Positions 51,354 to 59,567 of a stretch of DNA of 64,000 nucleotides are shown in pieces. Within the stretch, counting starts at the first letter, position 1. Each line of letters starts with the position of its first letter. The notes under the pieces were generated by a model. It saw only the letters and a program-made list of their open reading frames with translations. It had not been told where the DNA came from and did not search any database. Location of the stretch: positions 1-64,000 of the forward strand of contig NZ_VBUI01000018.1 in assembly GCF_005780185.1 (NCBI RefSeq), read 5' to 3'. The stretch is from Halomonas urmiana. Lineage in GTDB: Bacteria; Pseudomonadota; Gammaproteobacteria; Pseudomonadales; Halomonadaceae. The position numbers were made by a program, and so were the translations under genes.

Positions 51354-51429
51354 TTATCCACAGGGCCGTTCAGGATATCTGTGCATTGTGCACAAGGCCG
51401 ATGCGGGTCGCCTCGTGCGCGGTGGACAA
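51354..51429. other. Cluster of DnaA-box-like sites
   Basis: TTATCCACA at 51354-51362 is a perfect DnaA box. TTGTGCACAA at 51386-51395 is a palindrome that contains two TTRTNCACA matches on opposite strands. TTGTCCACC (minus strand, 51421-51429) matches eight of nine. All lie in the intergenic stretch between the DUF3549 operon and yqcC. Confidence 0.5.
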
Positions 51430-51497
51430 CCCGCTGGGGTGGCCAGCGACGGGGGCGAGCGGGGATAATGGGCACAAATGCATCAGAGAGATTGTCC

Positions 51498-51830
51498 ATG
51501 ACCGTTCACGACGAACTCGCCGCCGCCCTGCGCGAGCTCGAAGCCACCATGAAGGCCGCCAGCCTGTGGCGCATGGAACGCCCCGAGCCGCACGCCTTCG
51601 ACAGCGTGCAGCCGTTCTGCATCGATACCATGACGCTGCCCCAGTGGCTGCGCTTCGTCTTCATCGTGCGCCTGGAAGTGCTGGTCGAGACGCGCTCGCC
51701 GATGCCGGCCCAGTGCGACGTGGCACCGGCGGTGGAGGCGTGGCTGAAACAGGAGGGCGCGCGCCCAAGCGATCGGCTGCTGATGTGCCGCGTGGTCGAG
51801 GAGATCGATCGCCTGGTTACCGAGAACTGA
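51498..51830 (+). CDS. yqcC: YqcC family protein
   Basis: A 110-residue cytoplasmic protein of the YqcC family, with LAAALRELEATMKAASLW, FDSVQPFCIDTMTLPQWLRFVFIVRL and a C-terminal ELxxxDxxxx-like helix. Structure is known for the family but its role is not; in E. coli yqcC sits beside truC. GAGAG lies before the ATG. A GATAAT -10-like hexamer lies at 51464-51469. The next gene follows after nine bases. Confidence 0.88.
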   Translation: MTVHDELAAALRELEATMKAASLWRMERPEPHAFDSVQPFCIDTMTLPQWLRFVFIVRLEVLVETRSPMPAQCDVAPAVEAWLKQEGARPSDRLLMCRVVEEIDRLVTEN

Positions 51831-51839
51831 GGCCGCCCG

Positions 51840-52340
51840 ATGCCCTTCTATTTCGCCTATGGCAGCAACATGAATGCCGAGCGGGTCGCCGCCCGGATCG
51901 GGCGTACCCGCCGGGCCCTGGCCGGGGTACTGCACGATCATGCCCTGCGCTTCGACAAGGCCTCGACGGTGGCGGGCATCGCCCATGCCAACGTGGCGGC
52001 GTCAGCCGGCAAACGGGTGGAGGGTGCGCTGTTCGAGCTCGCGCATCCCGAGCAGATTCGCGACATGGACCCCTTCGAGGGCTATCCCCACGAGTATGAC
52101 CGTCATCGCCTGCCGATCGCGACGCACGAGGGCACGATCGAGGCCTGGGTCTATATCGCCGCGCCGGGCACCACCGCCGAGGCCCTGCGCCCGGCCCGGG
52201 AGTACCTCGAGCATCTGCTGGCCGGCGAGCCCTTCCTGACGCCCGACTACCATGCTCGCCTCGCTGCGGTGGAGGCGGTGGCCGGCCTCGATGCGCCGAC
52301 CCTGGCCGCCCTCGGGCTCTCGCGCGAGAGCCCGCGCTAG
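51840..52340 (+). CDS. Gamma-glutamylcyclotransferase-family protein
   Basis: A 166-residue protein of the GGCT fold. The YGSNM motif (residues 7-11) binds the gamma-glutamyl group and Glu80 in DPFEGYPHEYDR fits the catalytic acid. It would release 5-oxoproline from gamma-glutamyl peptides or related compounds; exact substrate unknown. Nine bases after yqcC, so co-transcribed. A long palindromic terminator follows. Confidence 0.88.
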   Translation: MPFYFAYGSNMNAERVAARIGRTRRALAGVLHDHALRFDKASTVAGIAHANVAASAGKRVEGALFELAHPEQIRDMDPFEGYPHEYDRHRLPIATHEGTIEAWVYIAAPGTTAEALRPAREYLEHLLAGEPFLTPDYHARLAAVEAVAGLDAPTLAALGLSRESPR

Positions 52341-52386
52341 CGTCTTGCCACGGCCAGGCGCACTAGGCCCAGAGTCATCGCCCAGA

Positions 52387-52420
52387 ACGACAAGGCCCGC
52401 CAGTTGGCGGGCCTTGTCGT
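52387..52420. terminator. Bidirectional palindromic terminator
   Basis: A 16-base perfect inverted repeat (ACGACAAGGCCCGCCA with its complement) separated by two bases. It lies between two convergent genes. There is no long T-run, but the GC stem is strong. Confidence 0.82.
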
Positions 52421-52434
52421 CTCGGGCGGGGCGA

Positions 52435-53073
52435 TCAGAAGCGATAGCTGACGCCGGCCATCACCACCACCGGGTCGATCTCCACTTCGCCGGCATCAGC
52501 ACCACCGACGGTGGCATCGGTGTCGATATCCAGGTACCAGGCGGCGGCGTTGAGCGCCCAGTGGTCATCGATCAGCAGGTCGACGCCCACCTGGCCGGCC
52601 GCGCCCCAGGAGTCGTCCAGCTCAAGGTCCACTCCGCTCACATCCAGCTCTTCGTCGGAGAAGATAGTGTAGTTGACGCCGATGCCGGCATAGGGCTGGA
52701 TGCGGGCGTCGGTGCCGCCCAGCGGGTAGTACTGCACGGTCAGGGTCGGCGGAAGATGGTCGGTGGCGGCGATGTTCGCGCCGTTGAGCTTGATCTCATG
52801 ATCGAAGGGTTCGGCGGCCAGCAGTTCGACGCCCAGCTTGTCGGTGAAGCGATAGCCCAGGGTAAAGGCGAAGGCGCTATCGTCCTGGACATCTACCTCG
52901 AACTTGCCGAGAGCAGTATCCACCTCGCCGTTATCGCTCTTGGGCTCGACCTTGGCGACGCCCACACGGGTAAAGAAGTCTCCGGCGCCGTAGGCGAAGG
53001 CCTGGGTGCTGGTGGTGAAGGCGGCGGCGGCAATGCCGGCCACGAGCAGGGAGGGAAGGACGTTCTTGTGCAT
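52435..53073 (-). CDS. ompW: Outer-membrane protein OmpW
   Basis: A 212-residue outer-membrane eight-stranded beta-barrel with a signal peptide (MHKNVLPSLLVAGIAAAAFTTSTQAFA). The OmpW signature is present: GDFFTRVGVAKVEPKS, LGYRFTDKLGVELLAAEPFDHEI, LPPTLTVQYYPLGG, IQPYAGIGVNYTIF, and the terminal GVSYRF ends in Phe as needed for BAM recognition. OmpW forms a narrow hydrophobic channel and responds to salt and iron in several species. It lies next to a shorter paralogue. Confidence 0.92.
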   Translation of the reverse strand: MHKNVLPSLLVAGIAAAAFTTSTQAFAYGAGDFFTRVGVAKVEPKSDNGEVDTALGKFEVDVQDDSAFAFTLGYRFTDKLGVELLAAEPFDHEIKLNGANIAATDHLPPTLTVQYYPLGGTDARIQPYAGIGVNYTIFSDEELDVSGVDLELDDSWGAAGQVGVDLLIDDHWALNAAAWYLDIDTDATVGGADAGEVEIDPVVVMAGVSYRF

Positions 53074-53271
53074 GGGTCATCTCCTGATAAACGAGAGGGC
53101 GGCGGCCTTGCCGCGTCGGATCCTGCCAACAGTCTATCGGCGTCATTTCTGGAGGATATTGATCCAGCGCAAGGATTGAGCGTCACGGCGCTGAAGGTAA
53201 AGACGCGGCGACATCGTGTACTGGGCCCGATGCTGCCATGTGCGGTGCGACACACCGCGGCTGGTAACGGA

Positions 53272-53835
53272 TCAGAAGCGGAAGGTGGCGCCACCGCCGA
53301 GGGTCATCGGGTCGATATCGGCCTCGCCGAGCGCCGAGCCCTCGACGCTGACGTCGGCCTCGACGTTGGCGTACCGAGCGAAGGCGCCGACCAGCAGGTA
53401 GCGCCTGACCGCCATGTCGAGCCCGATCTGGCCGGCCAATCCGTAGGCGGCGTCGACGTCCAGCTCCTCGAGCTCTTCCTCGGAGACGTGGGTGTAGTTG
53501 ACGCCGATGCCGGCATAGGGCTGGATGCGGGCGTCGGTGCCGCCCATCGGGTAGTAGTTGAGCGTCAGGTTGACGGGCAGCCGATCCACGCCACCGGAAG
53601 GACTATCGAGGGCCGCGGTGCTGAGCCGGTGCTCGACGGCCTCGGTGCCGTTGAGTTCGATGCCTAGCCTGTCGCTGAACAGGTAGCCTACGGCGTAGGC
53701 CATGCCGCGCTCATCGGAGACCTCCAGCTTCCCGGTCTCGTCGATATCATCGATCAGGTAGGCCATGGCCCCCTGGGCGGCGATCAGGCCGGTTGTGGCG
53801 AGGGCGGCCGCGGCGATCAGATGCTTGGGGTTCAT
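53272..53835 (-). CDS. Second OmpW-like protein, shortened N-terminal strand
   Basis: A 187-residue OmpW homologue with a signal peptide (MNPKHLIAAAALATTGLIAAQGAMA) and the same central block as ompW (YPMGGTDARIQPYAGIGVNYT is nearly identical) plus a terminal ATFRF. The stretch between signal peptide and the first conserved strand is about 20 residues shorter than in ompW, so the usual first strand (GDFFTRVGVAKVEP in ompW) is absent. The barrel may be altered. It lies 198 bases upstream of ompW on the same strand, so tandem duplication followed by divergence is likely. Confidence 0.85.
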   Translation of the reverse strand: MNPKHLIAAAALATTGLIAAQGAMAYLIDDIDETGKLEVSDERGMAYAVGYLFSDRLGIELNGTEAVEHRLSTAALDSPSGGVDRLPVNLTLNYYPMGGTDARIQPYAGIGVNYTHVSEEELEELDVDAAYGLAGQIGLDMAVRRYLLVGAFARYANVEADVSVEGSALGEADIDPMTLGGGATFRF

Positions 53836-54095
53836 GGAGGGTCCCTCGTGTCATCAATCGATCGGGTGAGCGATAGGTGTGACTCATGAGCATAGCGGGA
53901 GTGTCTTGTTAAAGGCTTGTAGCAATTTTCTATGACGTGGATAGGGAGTGGTGGCGATTATGTGGCGGGATCATGTAACCACCATAGTGGAAGTCTACAT
54001 TCCTTGTACAACTTTTTGGCTTTTCCTTCACGACGCCTCGAAAGCATGTCGAAAATCGGCTTCACTCAAGGTGGACGTTACCACCGGAGCCGCTC

Positions 54096-54416
54096 ATGGC
54101 TGGCCGAACTCTCTTTACCACCGGTTTTATCGGGCGCCGCGCCAGCCGCCTCGACCGTCCGCTGCTGGGGCTCCTGCTGGCGGCGGGCGTGGCGGTCTGG
54201 CTGCTGCTTCACCCCGAGCTCTTCCTCGCGGTGCCGATGGCGTGGCGCCTGCCGCTGATCCTGCTCGGCGCCTGGACACTGGGGGCGGCCTTCGTGCGGC
54301 CGCTGGCCCTCGAGGTGGGTGAGGGCCGGCTCTGGCGCCTGTCGGGCATGACCTGGAATCGATGGGCCCTGTGGGGCTTCGCGGGCGTGGTCGTGTGGCT
54401 CGAGGTGTGGGGCTGA
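54096..54416 (+). CDS. Small hypothetical inner-membrane protein
   Basis: A 106-residue protein with two or three hydrophobic segments (LLGLLLAAGVAVWLLLHPELF, AWRLPLILLGAWTLGAAFV, MTWNRWALWGFAGVVVWLEV) and an Arg-rich N terminus. No known family. The ATG has GGAG seven bases upstream. It stands alone in an AT-richer region and is convergent with putP. Confidence 0.65.
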   Translation: MAGRTLFTTGFIGRRASRLDRPLLGLLLAAGVAVWLLLHPELFLAVPMAWRLPLILLGAWTLGAAFVRPLALEVGEGRLWRLSGMTWNRWALWGFAGVVVWLEVWG

Positions 54417-54432
54417 TCCCGAGACGACGAAA

Positions 54433-54448
54433 GCCGCCCGAAGGCGGC
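54433..54448 (-). terminator. Possible second terminator after putP
   Basis: GCCGCC pairs with GGCGGC around a CGAA tetraloop; on the minus strand a short T-run (TTTCGTC) follows. It lies downstream of the stronger hairpin after putP. Confidence 0.6.
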
Positions 54449-54478
54449 CTGGTGTCCCGCGGCCCGTCGTACCAACGG

Positions 54479-54503
54479 AAAAGGGCCCCCGCAGGAGCCC
54501 TTT
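54479..54503 (-). terminator. Rho-independent terminator of putP
   Basis: On the minus strand AAAGGGC and GCCCTTTT enclose an imperfect GC stem (CTCC/GGGG) with a T-run, about 30 bases after the putP stop. Confidence 0.82.
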
Positions 54504-54532
54504 AACTGCCTCAAGCGACAGACGCGTGCTCG

Positions 54533-56023
54533 TTACCGCGTGATTTCCCGATATTCACCGGCATCGGCGGTCACGCTGCTGACCACCATGATGGCGATGA
54601 AGGCCGCGATGAAGCCGGGAATGATCTCATACACCCCGGGACCGCCCATGAACGATGCGTTCCAGCCCAGGTTAATCCAGAGCATGACGGTGAGGGCCCC
54701 CGCCACCATGCCCGCGAGGGCGCCGGCACCGTTCGTGCGCGGCCACATCAGTGACAGGATAATCAGCGGGCCGAACGCCGAACCGAACCCTGCCCAGGCG
54801 TTACTGACCAGACCCAGCACCTTGGAGGTCGGATCCGAGGCGATGACGGCGGCCACCAGACCCACCAACACGACACAAAGCCGGCCGATGGCGACGACCT
54901 CCTTCTCCTTCGCTTCCTTGCGCAGGAAGAGGCGGTAGAAGTCCTCGGTCAGGGAAGAGGACGACACCAGCAGCTGGCTGGAAATGGTACTCATGATCGC
55001 CGCCAGCAGGGCCGCAAAGAGGAAGCCGGTGACCAGCGGGTGGAACAGCAGGTCTGCGAGGATGATGAAGATCGTTTCTGGGTCTTCCACATTCATGCCG
55101 TTGCGGACGGCATAGGCTCGGCCGAAGATGCCCAGCGAGACCGCCCCGATCAGGGAGATGAGCATCCAGCTCATGCCGATGTTACGAGCAATAGGAACGT
55201 CCTTCTGAGACCGGATGGCCATGAAGCGCACGATGATATGCGGCTGGCCGAAGTAGCCAAGCCCCCAGGTCACCGCCGACAGCCAGCCGACGATGGTCAG
55301 CCCTTCCGTCCAGGAGAGCAGCGTGGGATCGACCTCATTCAGGGTCTGGGAAGCCTGGCCGAAGCCGCCACCCCCCTCGCCGAACAGCACCACCGCCGGC
55401 ATGATCACTAGTGCCAGCATCATGATGCAGCCCTGCACGAAGTCCGTCATGCTTACGGCCAGGAAACCGCCGACCACCGTATAGGCCAGCACCACGACCA
55501 GGGTGATGGCCACGCCGGCGGCGTAGTCGCTCATGCCGCCGATGTTGATGACGCCGGCAAACGCGCTTTCGAACAGCTTGCCGCCAGCCACCAGGCCCGA
55601 AGCGGTATAGACCGCGAAAAAGACCACGATGACGATAGCGGACACCGTTCTCAGCGGAATGGCCTGAGTCGGGAACCGATTTCCCAGGAATTCCGGAATG
55701 GTGATCGCGTCGTTGTAGTGGAGCGTCTGCTCGCGAAGACGGGGCGCCACCAGCGTCCAGTTGAAGAACGCCCCCACGAGCAGGCCAATGCCGATCCAGG
55801 CCGACCCCAGGCCCGATACGAACATGGCGCCGGGCAGGCCCAGCAGCAACCAGCCGCTCATGTCCGACGCGCCGGCCGACAGGGCGGCGACCTGGGGACT
55901 GAGGGCCCGGCCGCCCAGCATGTAATCTTCGGACGTGGAAGTGGACTTGCGCATGGCATAAAAGCCGATGGCGATCATGAGCGCAAAGTAGGCAAATAGA
56001 CTGATCCACACGCCAATAGCCAT
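54533..56023 (-). CDS. putP: Sodium/proline symporter PutP
   Basis: A 496-residue inner-membrane Na+-coupled proline transporter (SSS family). It shows about 13 membrane segments, the N-terminal motif MLGGRALSPQVAALSAGASDMSGWLLLGLPGAMFVSGLGSAWIG-type region where Na+ and proline bind, WGLGYFGQPHIIVRFMAI, and FGSAFGPLIILSLMWPRTNGAGALAGM. It feeds PutA. It is preceded on the same strand by a short ORF and putA, so it may be transcribed with putA or from its own promoter in the 178-base gap. TTGGAGAAG precedes the ATG. Confidence 0.96.
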   Translation of the reverse strand: MAIGVWISLFAYFALMIAIGFYAMRKSTSTSEDYMLGGRALSPQVAALSAGASDMSGWLLLGLPGAMFVSGLGSAWIGIGLLVGAFFNWTLVAPRLREQTLHYNDAITIPEFLGNRFPTQAIPLRTVSAIVIVVFFAVYTASGLVAGGKLFESAFAGVINIGGMSDYAAGVAITLVVVLAYTVVGGFLAVSMTDFVQGCIMMLALVIMPAVVLFGEGGGGFGQASQTLNEVDPTLLSWTEGLTIVGWLSAVTWGLGYFGQPHIIVRFMAIRSQKDVPIARNIGMSWMLISLIGAVSLGIFGRAYAVRNGMNVEDPETIFIILADLLFHPLVTGFLFAALLAAIMSTISSQLLVSSSSLTEDFYRLFLRKEAKEKEVVAIGRLCVVLVGLVAAVIASDPTSKVLGLVSNAWAGFGSAFGPLIILSLMWPRTNGAGALAGMVAGALTVMLWINLGWNASFMGGPGVYEIIPGFIAAFIAIMVVSSVTADAGEYREITR

Positions 56024-56080
56024 ATGAACTTCTCCAAATTATTGGGTCGGATGTAGCACCGACAAGTTGTTAGTGCGCCT

Positions 56081-56161
56081 TCAGGCCGTAGCGTCGATGG
56101 CGAGCATCGCGATCGGGCCGGGCACGGAGATAAAGCCAGAAGCGGCATTGCTTTCGATCAT
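56081..56161 (-). CDS. Possible 26-residue peptide between putA and putP
   Basis: An ATG with GGAAGGAA seven bases upstream opens a 26-codon frame (MIESNAASGFISVPGP, then IAMLAIDATA) ending at TGA, 57 bases before putP. The peptide is not membrane-like throughout and not proline-rich enough for a classical attenuator. It could be a leader peptide of putP or a small protein; it could also be chance. Confidence 0.4.
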   Translation of the reverse strand: MIESNAASGFISVPGPIAMLAIDATA

Positions 56162-56201
56162 CAGGGGGTTCCTTCCGTCTTATTGTGATGACGAGCGGGG
56201 A

Positions 56202-59200
56202 TCACTCGTCGCCTAGCGCCAGCAGCGACGCGTTGCCACCCAGGGCAGCCGTGTTCTCCGTCACGGTCTTTTCGGTGGCGAAACGCAGCAGGTAGTGCGG
56301 ACCACCAGCCTTGGGACCGGTACCCGATAGCCCTTGCCCGCCGAAGGGCTGCACGCCCACGACTGCACCGATGATATTACGGTTAATATAGACGTTGCCG
56401 GCACGGATCTTCTGCGCGATCTCATCGGCGAAGGTCTGGTTGCGGCTGTGCACGCCGAAGGTCAGACCATAACCCCGGCCATTGATGGAGTCGATCACCC
56501 CATCGATCTCGCTGGCACGGTAGCGCACGATGTGCAGGATGGGACCGAACTGCTCGCGTTCCAGGGCCTCGATGCCATCGATCTCGAACGCCACCGGTGC
56601 GACGAAGGTGCCTTGGGCGGTATGGGTCGGGTCGAGTCGCGTCTCGGCCACCAGGCGGCCCTCGCCCTTGAGCGTCTCGATATGCGCCATCAGGCCCCGA
56701 CGCGCGTCCTCGTCGATCACCGGGCCCACGTCGGTGCCCAGGTGGCGCGGGTCGCCCACGTGCAGCTCGTCCATGGCGCCCTTGAGGATCTCGATGACTC
56801 GGTCGGCCACGACGTCCTGAACGTAGAGCACGCGCAGGGCGGAGCAGCGCTGGCCGGCGCTCTGGAAGGCCGACTGGATGACATCGGCCACGACCTGCTC
56901 GGGCAGGGCGGTCGAGTCGACGATCATGGCGTTCATGCCGCCGGTCTCGGCGATCAGTGTCGGCAGGGGGGCGCCTTCGCGGGCGGCCAGCGCCCGGTTG
57001 ATGATCTGGGCGGTATCGGTACCGCCGGTGAAGACCACGCCGGTGATACGCGGATCGCCGCTCAGCACGCTGCCCACGGTGGGGCCGTCGCCGGGCAGCA
57101 GCTGCACCACGTCGCGGGGCATGCCGGCTTCATGCAGCAGTTCGATGATGCGGTTGGCGGCCAGCGAGGTCTGCTCGGCGGGCTTGGCCAGCACCGGGTT
57201 GCCGGCGACGGCGGCGGCCACGACCTGACCGCAGAAGATCGCGATCGGGAAGTTCCAGGGGCTGATCGCCGCGAACACGCCCTTGCCGCCCATCATCAGC
57301 TCGTTGGACTCACCGGTGGGGCCCGGTAGGCGGGTCGCGCTGCCGAACAGCTCCTCGGCGCGCACCGCATAGTAGCGGCAGAAGTCCACCGCCTCGCGGA
57401 TCTCGTCGACCCCGTCGGTCAGCAGCTTGCCGCCCTCGCGGGAGCAGAGCGTCATCAGCTCGGCGAGGTGCTCCTCCATCAGGTCGCCTAGGCGGCTGAC
57501 GATGGCGGCGCGCTCGGCCACCGGCGTGGCGTCCCAACGCGGGAAGGCCGCCCAGGCGGCGTCGACGGCCTTGGAGGCCTGATCCCTGGAGGTCCACTGC
57601 ACGCTGCCGACCCTGACCCGGCGGTCGAAGGGACAGAGCACGTCGCGGCGAGCGCCGGCGTCCTCGGCGACGTCGAAGGCCAGCAGCGGCCGGGCGTGGT
57701 ACTCACGATCCATGAAGGTGGCCATCTCGTCCATCAGCGGCCGGTACTGGCTGTTGATGTTCAGGTTGACGCCCCGTGAGTTGCGCCGAGACGGGCCATA
57801 GATGTCCTTGGGCAGCGGGATCCGGTTGTTGGCATAGGTCGAGTACTGCGTGAGCGTCTCGACCGGATGCACGCACAGCGACTCGACCGGCACGCGCGGG
57901 TCGACCAGCTGGTGCACGAAGGAGGAGTTGGCGCCGTTCTCGAGCAGGCGACGCACCAGGTAGGGCAGCAGGTCCTTGTGAGCGCCCACCGGCGCGTAGA
58001 TGCGGCAGTAGGTGCCCTTCGGCGCGCGCTTGAGCGCGGCGTCGTAGAGCGCCTCGCCCATGCCGTGCAGGCGCTGGAACTCGAAGGGGCGCCTAGCCTC
58101 GTTGGCGAGCTCGAGGATGGTGCTGATGGTGTGCGCATTGTGCGTCGCGAATTGCGGGAAGATGCGCCCGCGGGTGTTGTCCGAGAGCAGGAAGTTCACG
58201 CACGCCAGGTAGGCGACGTCGGTGTTGGCCTTGCGGGTGAAGACCGGGTAGCCATCGGCACCGATCTGCTGGGACTCCTTGATCTCGGTGTCCCAGTAGG
58301 CGCCCTTGACCAGGCGCATGGGGATCTCGTCGCCCTGGCGGTCGGCCAGGCGGTTGAGGTAGTGCAGCACCGGCAGGGCGCGCTTGGCGTAGGCCTGCAC
58401 GACCAGGCCGAAGTGCCCCCAGCCGCGGCAGGTGTCGCTCTCGTAGACGGCGCGGAAGACCTCCAACGACAGCTCCAGGCGATCGACCTCCTCGGCATCG
58501 ATGGTCATGGCGACGTCGCGCTCGCGAGCCATGGCGGCCAGTTCGCGAACGGTGCCGACCAGCTCCTCGAGGACCTGCTCGCGGCGGCCGAACTCGTAGC
58601 GGGGATGCAGGGCCGAGAGCTTGATGGAGATCGACGGCGAAGGCGTGCTGGCCGAGAGGGCCTTGCTGGTCTTGCCGACGCTCTCGATGGCCGCGGCATA
58701 GGACTCGAAATAGCGCTTGGCATCCGCGCGAGTGCGGGCGGCCTCGCCGAGCATGTCGTAGGAGTAGGTGTAACCCTTGTCGAACAGCGGCTTGGAGCGC
58801 TTGAGGGCTTCCTCGATGTCACGACCCAGCACGAACTGCTTGCCCATGATCTTCATCGCCTCGTACATGGCGCGGCGAATCACCGGCTCGCCCATGCGGT
58901 TGACGAGCTTGTTGATGAAGTGGGCGGGCTTGCCTTCCTTGGGTTTGTCCAGGTTGATGACGCGACCGGTCATCAGCAGGCCCCAGGTCGAGGCGTTGAC
59001 GAACCACGACTCGCTCTGGCCCAGGTGCGACTTCCAGTCCGACGGGCCCAGCTTGTCCTCGATCAGGGCATCGGCGGTGGCCTTGTCGGGGATGCGCAGC
59101 ATGGCCTCGGCCAGGCACATCAGCATCAGGCCCTCATGGGTGTCGAGGCTGTACTGCTGAAGCAGCTCGTCGATGGAGTCCACGGCGGTATCCATCTCGC

Positions 59201-59393
59201 GGACTTCCCGCACCAGCTCGGCCGCCTGGTGGGCGGTGCGCTCGAAATCGGCCTCGTCGGCGGACAGCAGGTCGACCAGTTCGCGAACGAAGGCTTCCTC
59301 GTCGATTGCATAGTGCTCGCTGATGCGCGCGAAGAGAACATCGGGATCCTGCTGCCAGGTCGCGCCTGCCAGCATGGTGTTGGCGTTTAGCAT
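56202..59393 (-). CDS. putA: Bifunctional proline dehydrogenase / P5C dehydrogenase PutA
   Basis: PutA oxidises proline to glutamate in two steps at the inner membrane. The 1063-residue protein lacks the N-terminal ribbon-helix-helix DNA-binding domain of E. coli PutA (1320 residues), so it is bifunctional, not trifunctional. Residues about 100-450 form the FAD-dependent proline dehydrogenase with SIKLSALHPRYE, VVQAYAKRALPVLHYL and RLVKGAYWDTEIK; residues about 540-1030 form the aldehyde dehydrogenase with ISPWNFPIAIF, IAETGGMNAMIVDS and the catalytic Cys850 in SAGQRCSALRV. Separate control is expected; an AraC-type regulator lies upstream. Confidence 0.96.
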   Translation of the reverse strand: MLNANTMLAGATWQQDPDVLFARISEHYAIDEEAFVRELVDLLSADEADFERTAHQAAELVREVREMDTAVDSIDELLQQYSLDTHEGLMLMCLAEAMLRIPDKATADALIEDKLGPSDWKSHLGQSESWFVNASTWGLLMTGRVINLDKPKEGKPAHFINKLVNRMGEPVIRRAMYEAMKIMGKQFVLGRDIEEALKRSKPLFDKGYTYSYDMLGEAARTRADAKRYFESYAAAIESVGKTSKALSASTPSPSISIKLSALHPRYEFGRREQVLEELVGTVRELAAMARERDVAMTIDAEEVDRLELSLEVFRAVYESDTCRGWGHFGLVVQAYAKRALPVLHYLNRLADRQGDEIPMRLVKGAYWDTEIKESQQIGADGYPVFTRKANTDVAYLACVNFLLSDNTRGRIFPQFATHNAHTISTILELANEARRPFEFQRLHGMGEALYDAALKRAPKGTYCRIYAPVGAHKDLLPYLVRRLLENGANSSFVHQLVDPRVPVESLCVHPVETLTQYSTYANNRIPLPKDIYGPSRRNSRGVNLNINSQYRPLMDEMATFMDREYHARPLLAFDVAEDAGARRDVLCPFDRRVRVGSVQWTSRDQASKAVDAAWAAFPRWDATPVAERAAIVSRLGDLMEEHLAELMTLCSREGGKLLTDGVDEIREAVDFCRYYAVRAEELFGSATRLPGPTGESNELMMGGKGVFAAISPWNFPIAIFCGQVVAAAVAGNPVLAKPAEQTSLAANRIIELLHEAGMPRDVVQLLPGDGPTVGSVLSGDPRITGVVFTGGTDTAQIINRALAAREGAPLPTLIAETGGMNAMIVDSTALPEQVVADVIQSAFQSAGQRCSALRVLYVQDVVADRVIEILKGAMDELHVGDPRHLGTDVGPVIDEDARRGLMAHIETLKGEGRLVAETRLDPTHTAQGTFVAPVAFEIDGIEALEREQFGPILHIVRYRASEIDGVIDSINGRGYGLTFGVHSRNQTFADEIAQKIRAGNVYINRNIIGAVVGVQPFGGQGLSGTGPKAGGPHYLLRFATEKTVTENTAALGGNASLLALGDE

Positions 59394-59528
59394 CTAACTC
59401 CCCAGAGTGTAAGCCGTCGTCAGAGGGTGATGCCCGGCCGCCGGAGGGCTGTCGCGGGCGGCGCGGGAGATGCGTTGAGGGTAGGAGCGCGCGTGCCGTC
59501 CTGCTTGGCGAATTCTCGGCAGAATTTA

Positions 59529-59560
59529 ACGGTTTCACGGTTTATCGTCGTGAAACGGTT
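59529..59560. promoter_or_regulatory. Repeat-rich putative operator upstream of putA
   Basis: GTTTCACG (59532-59539) and CGTGAAAC (59549-59556) form a perfect inverted repeat, and CGGTT occurs three times in direct orientation (59530, 59538, 59556). It lies 136 bases upstream of the putA start and just after the AraC-type regulator stop. It may bind that regulator. Confidence 0.5.
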
Positions 59561-59567
59561 GAAATTT

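Noticed and set aside
51354-51429. DnaA boxes considered as the chromosome origin
   Set aside because: No AT-rich unwinding region and no dnaA, dnaN, rpmH, gidA or parAB genes nearby; a secondary DnaA site is more likely.
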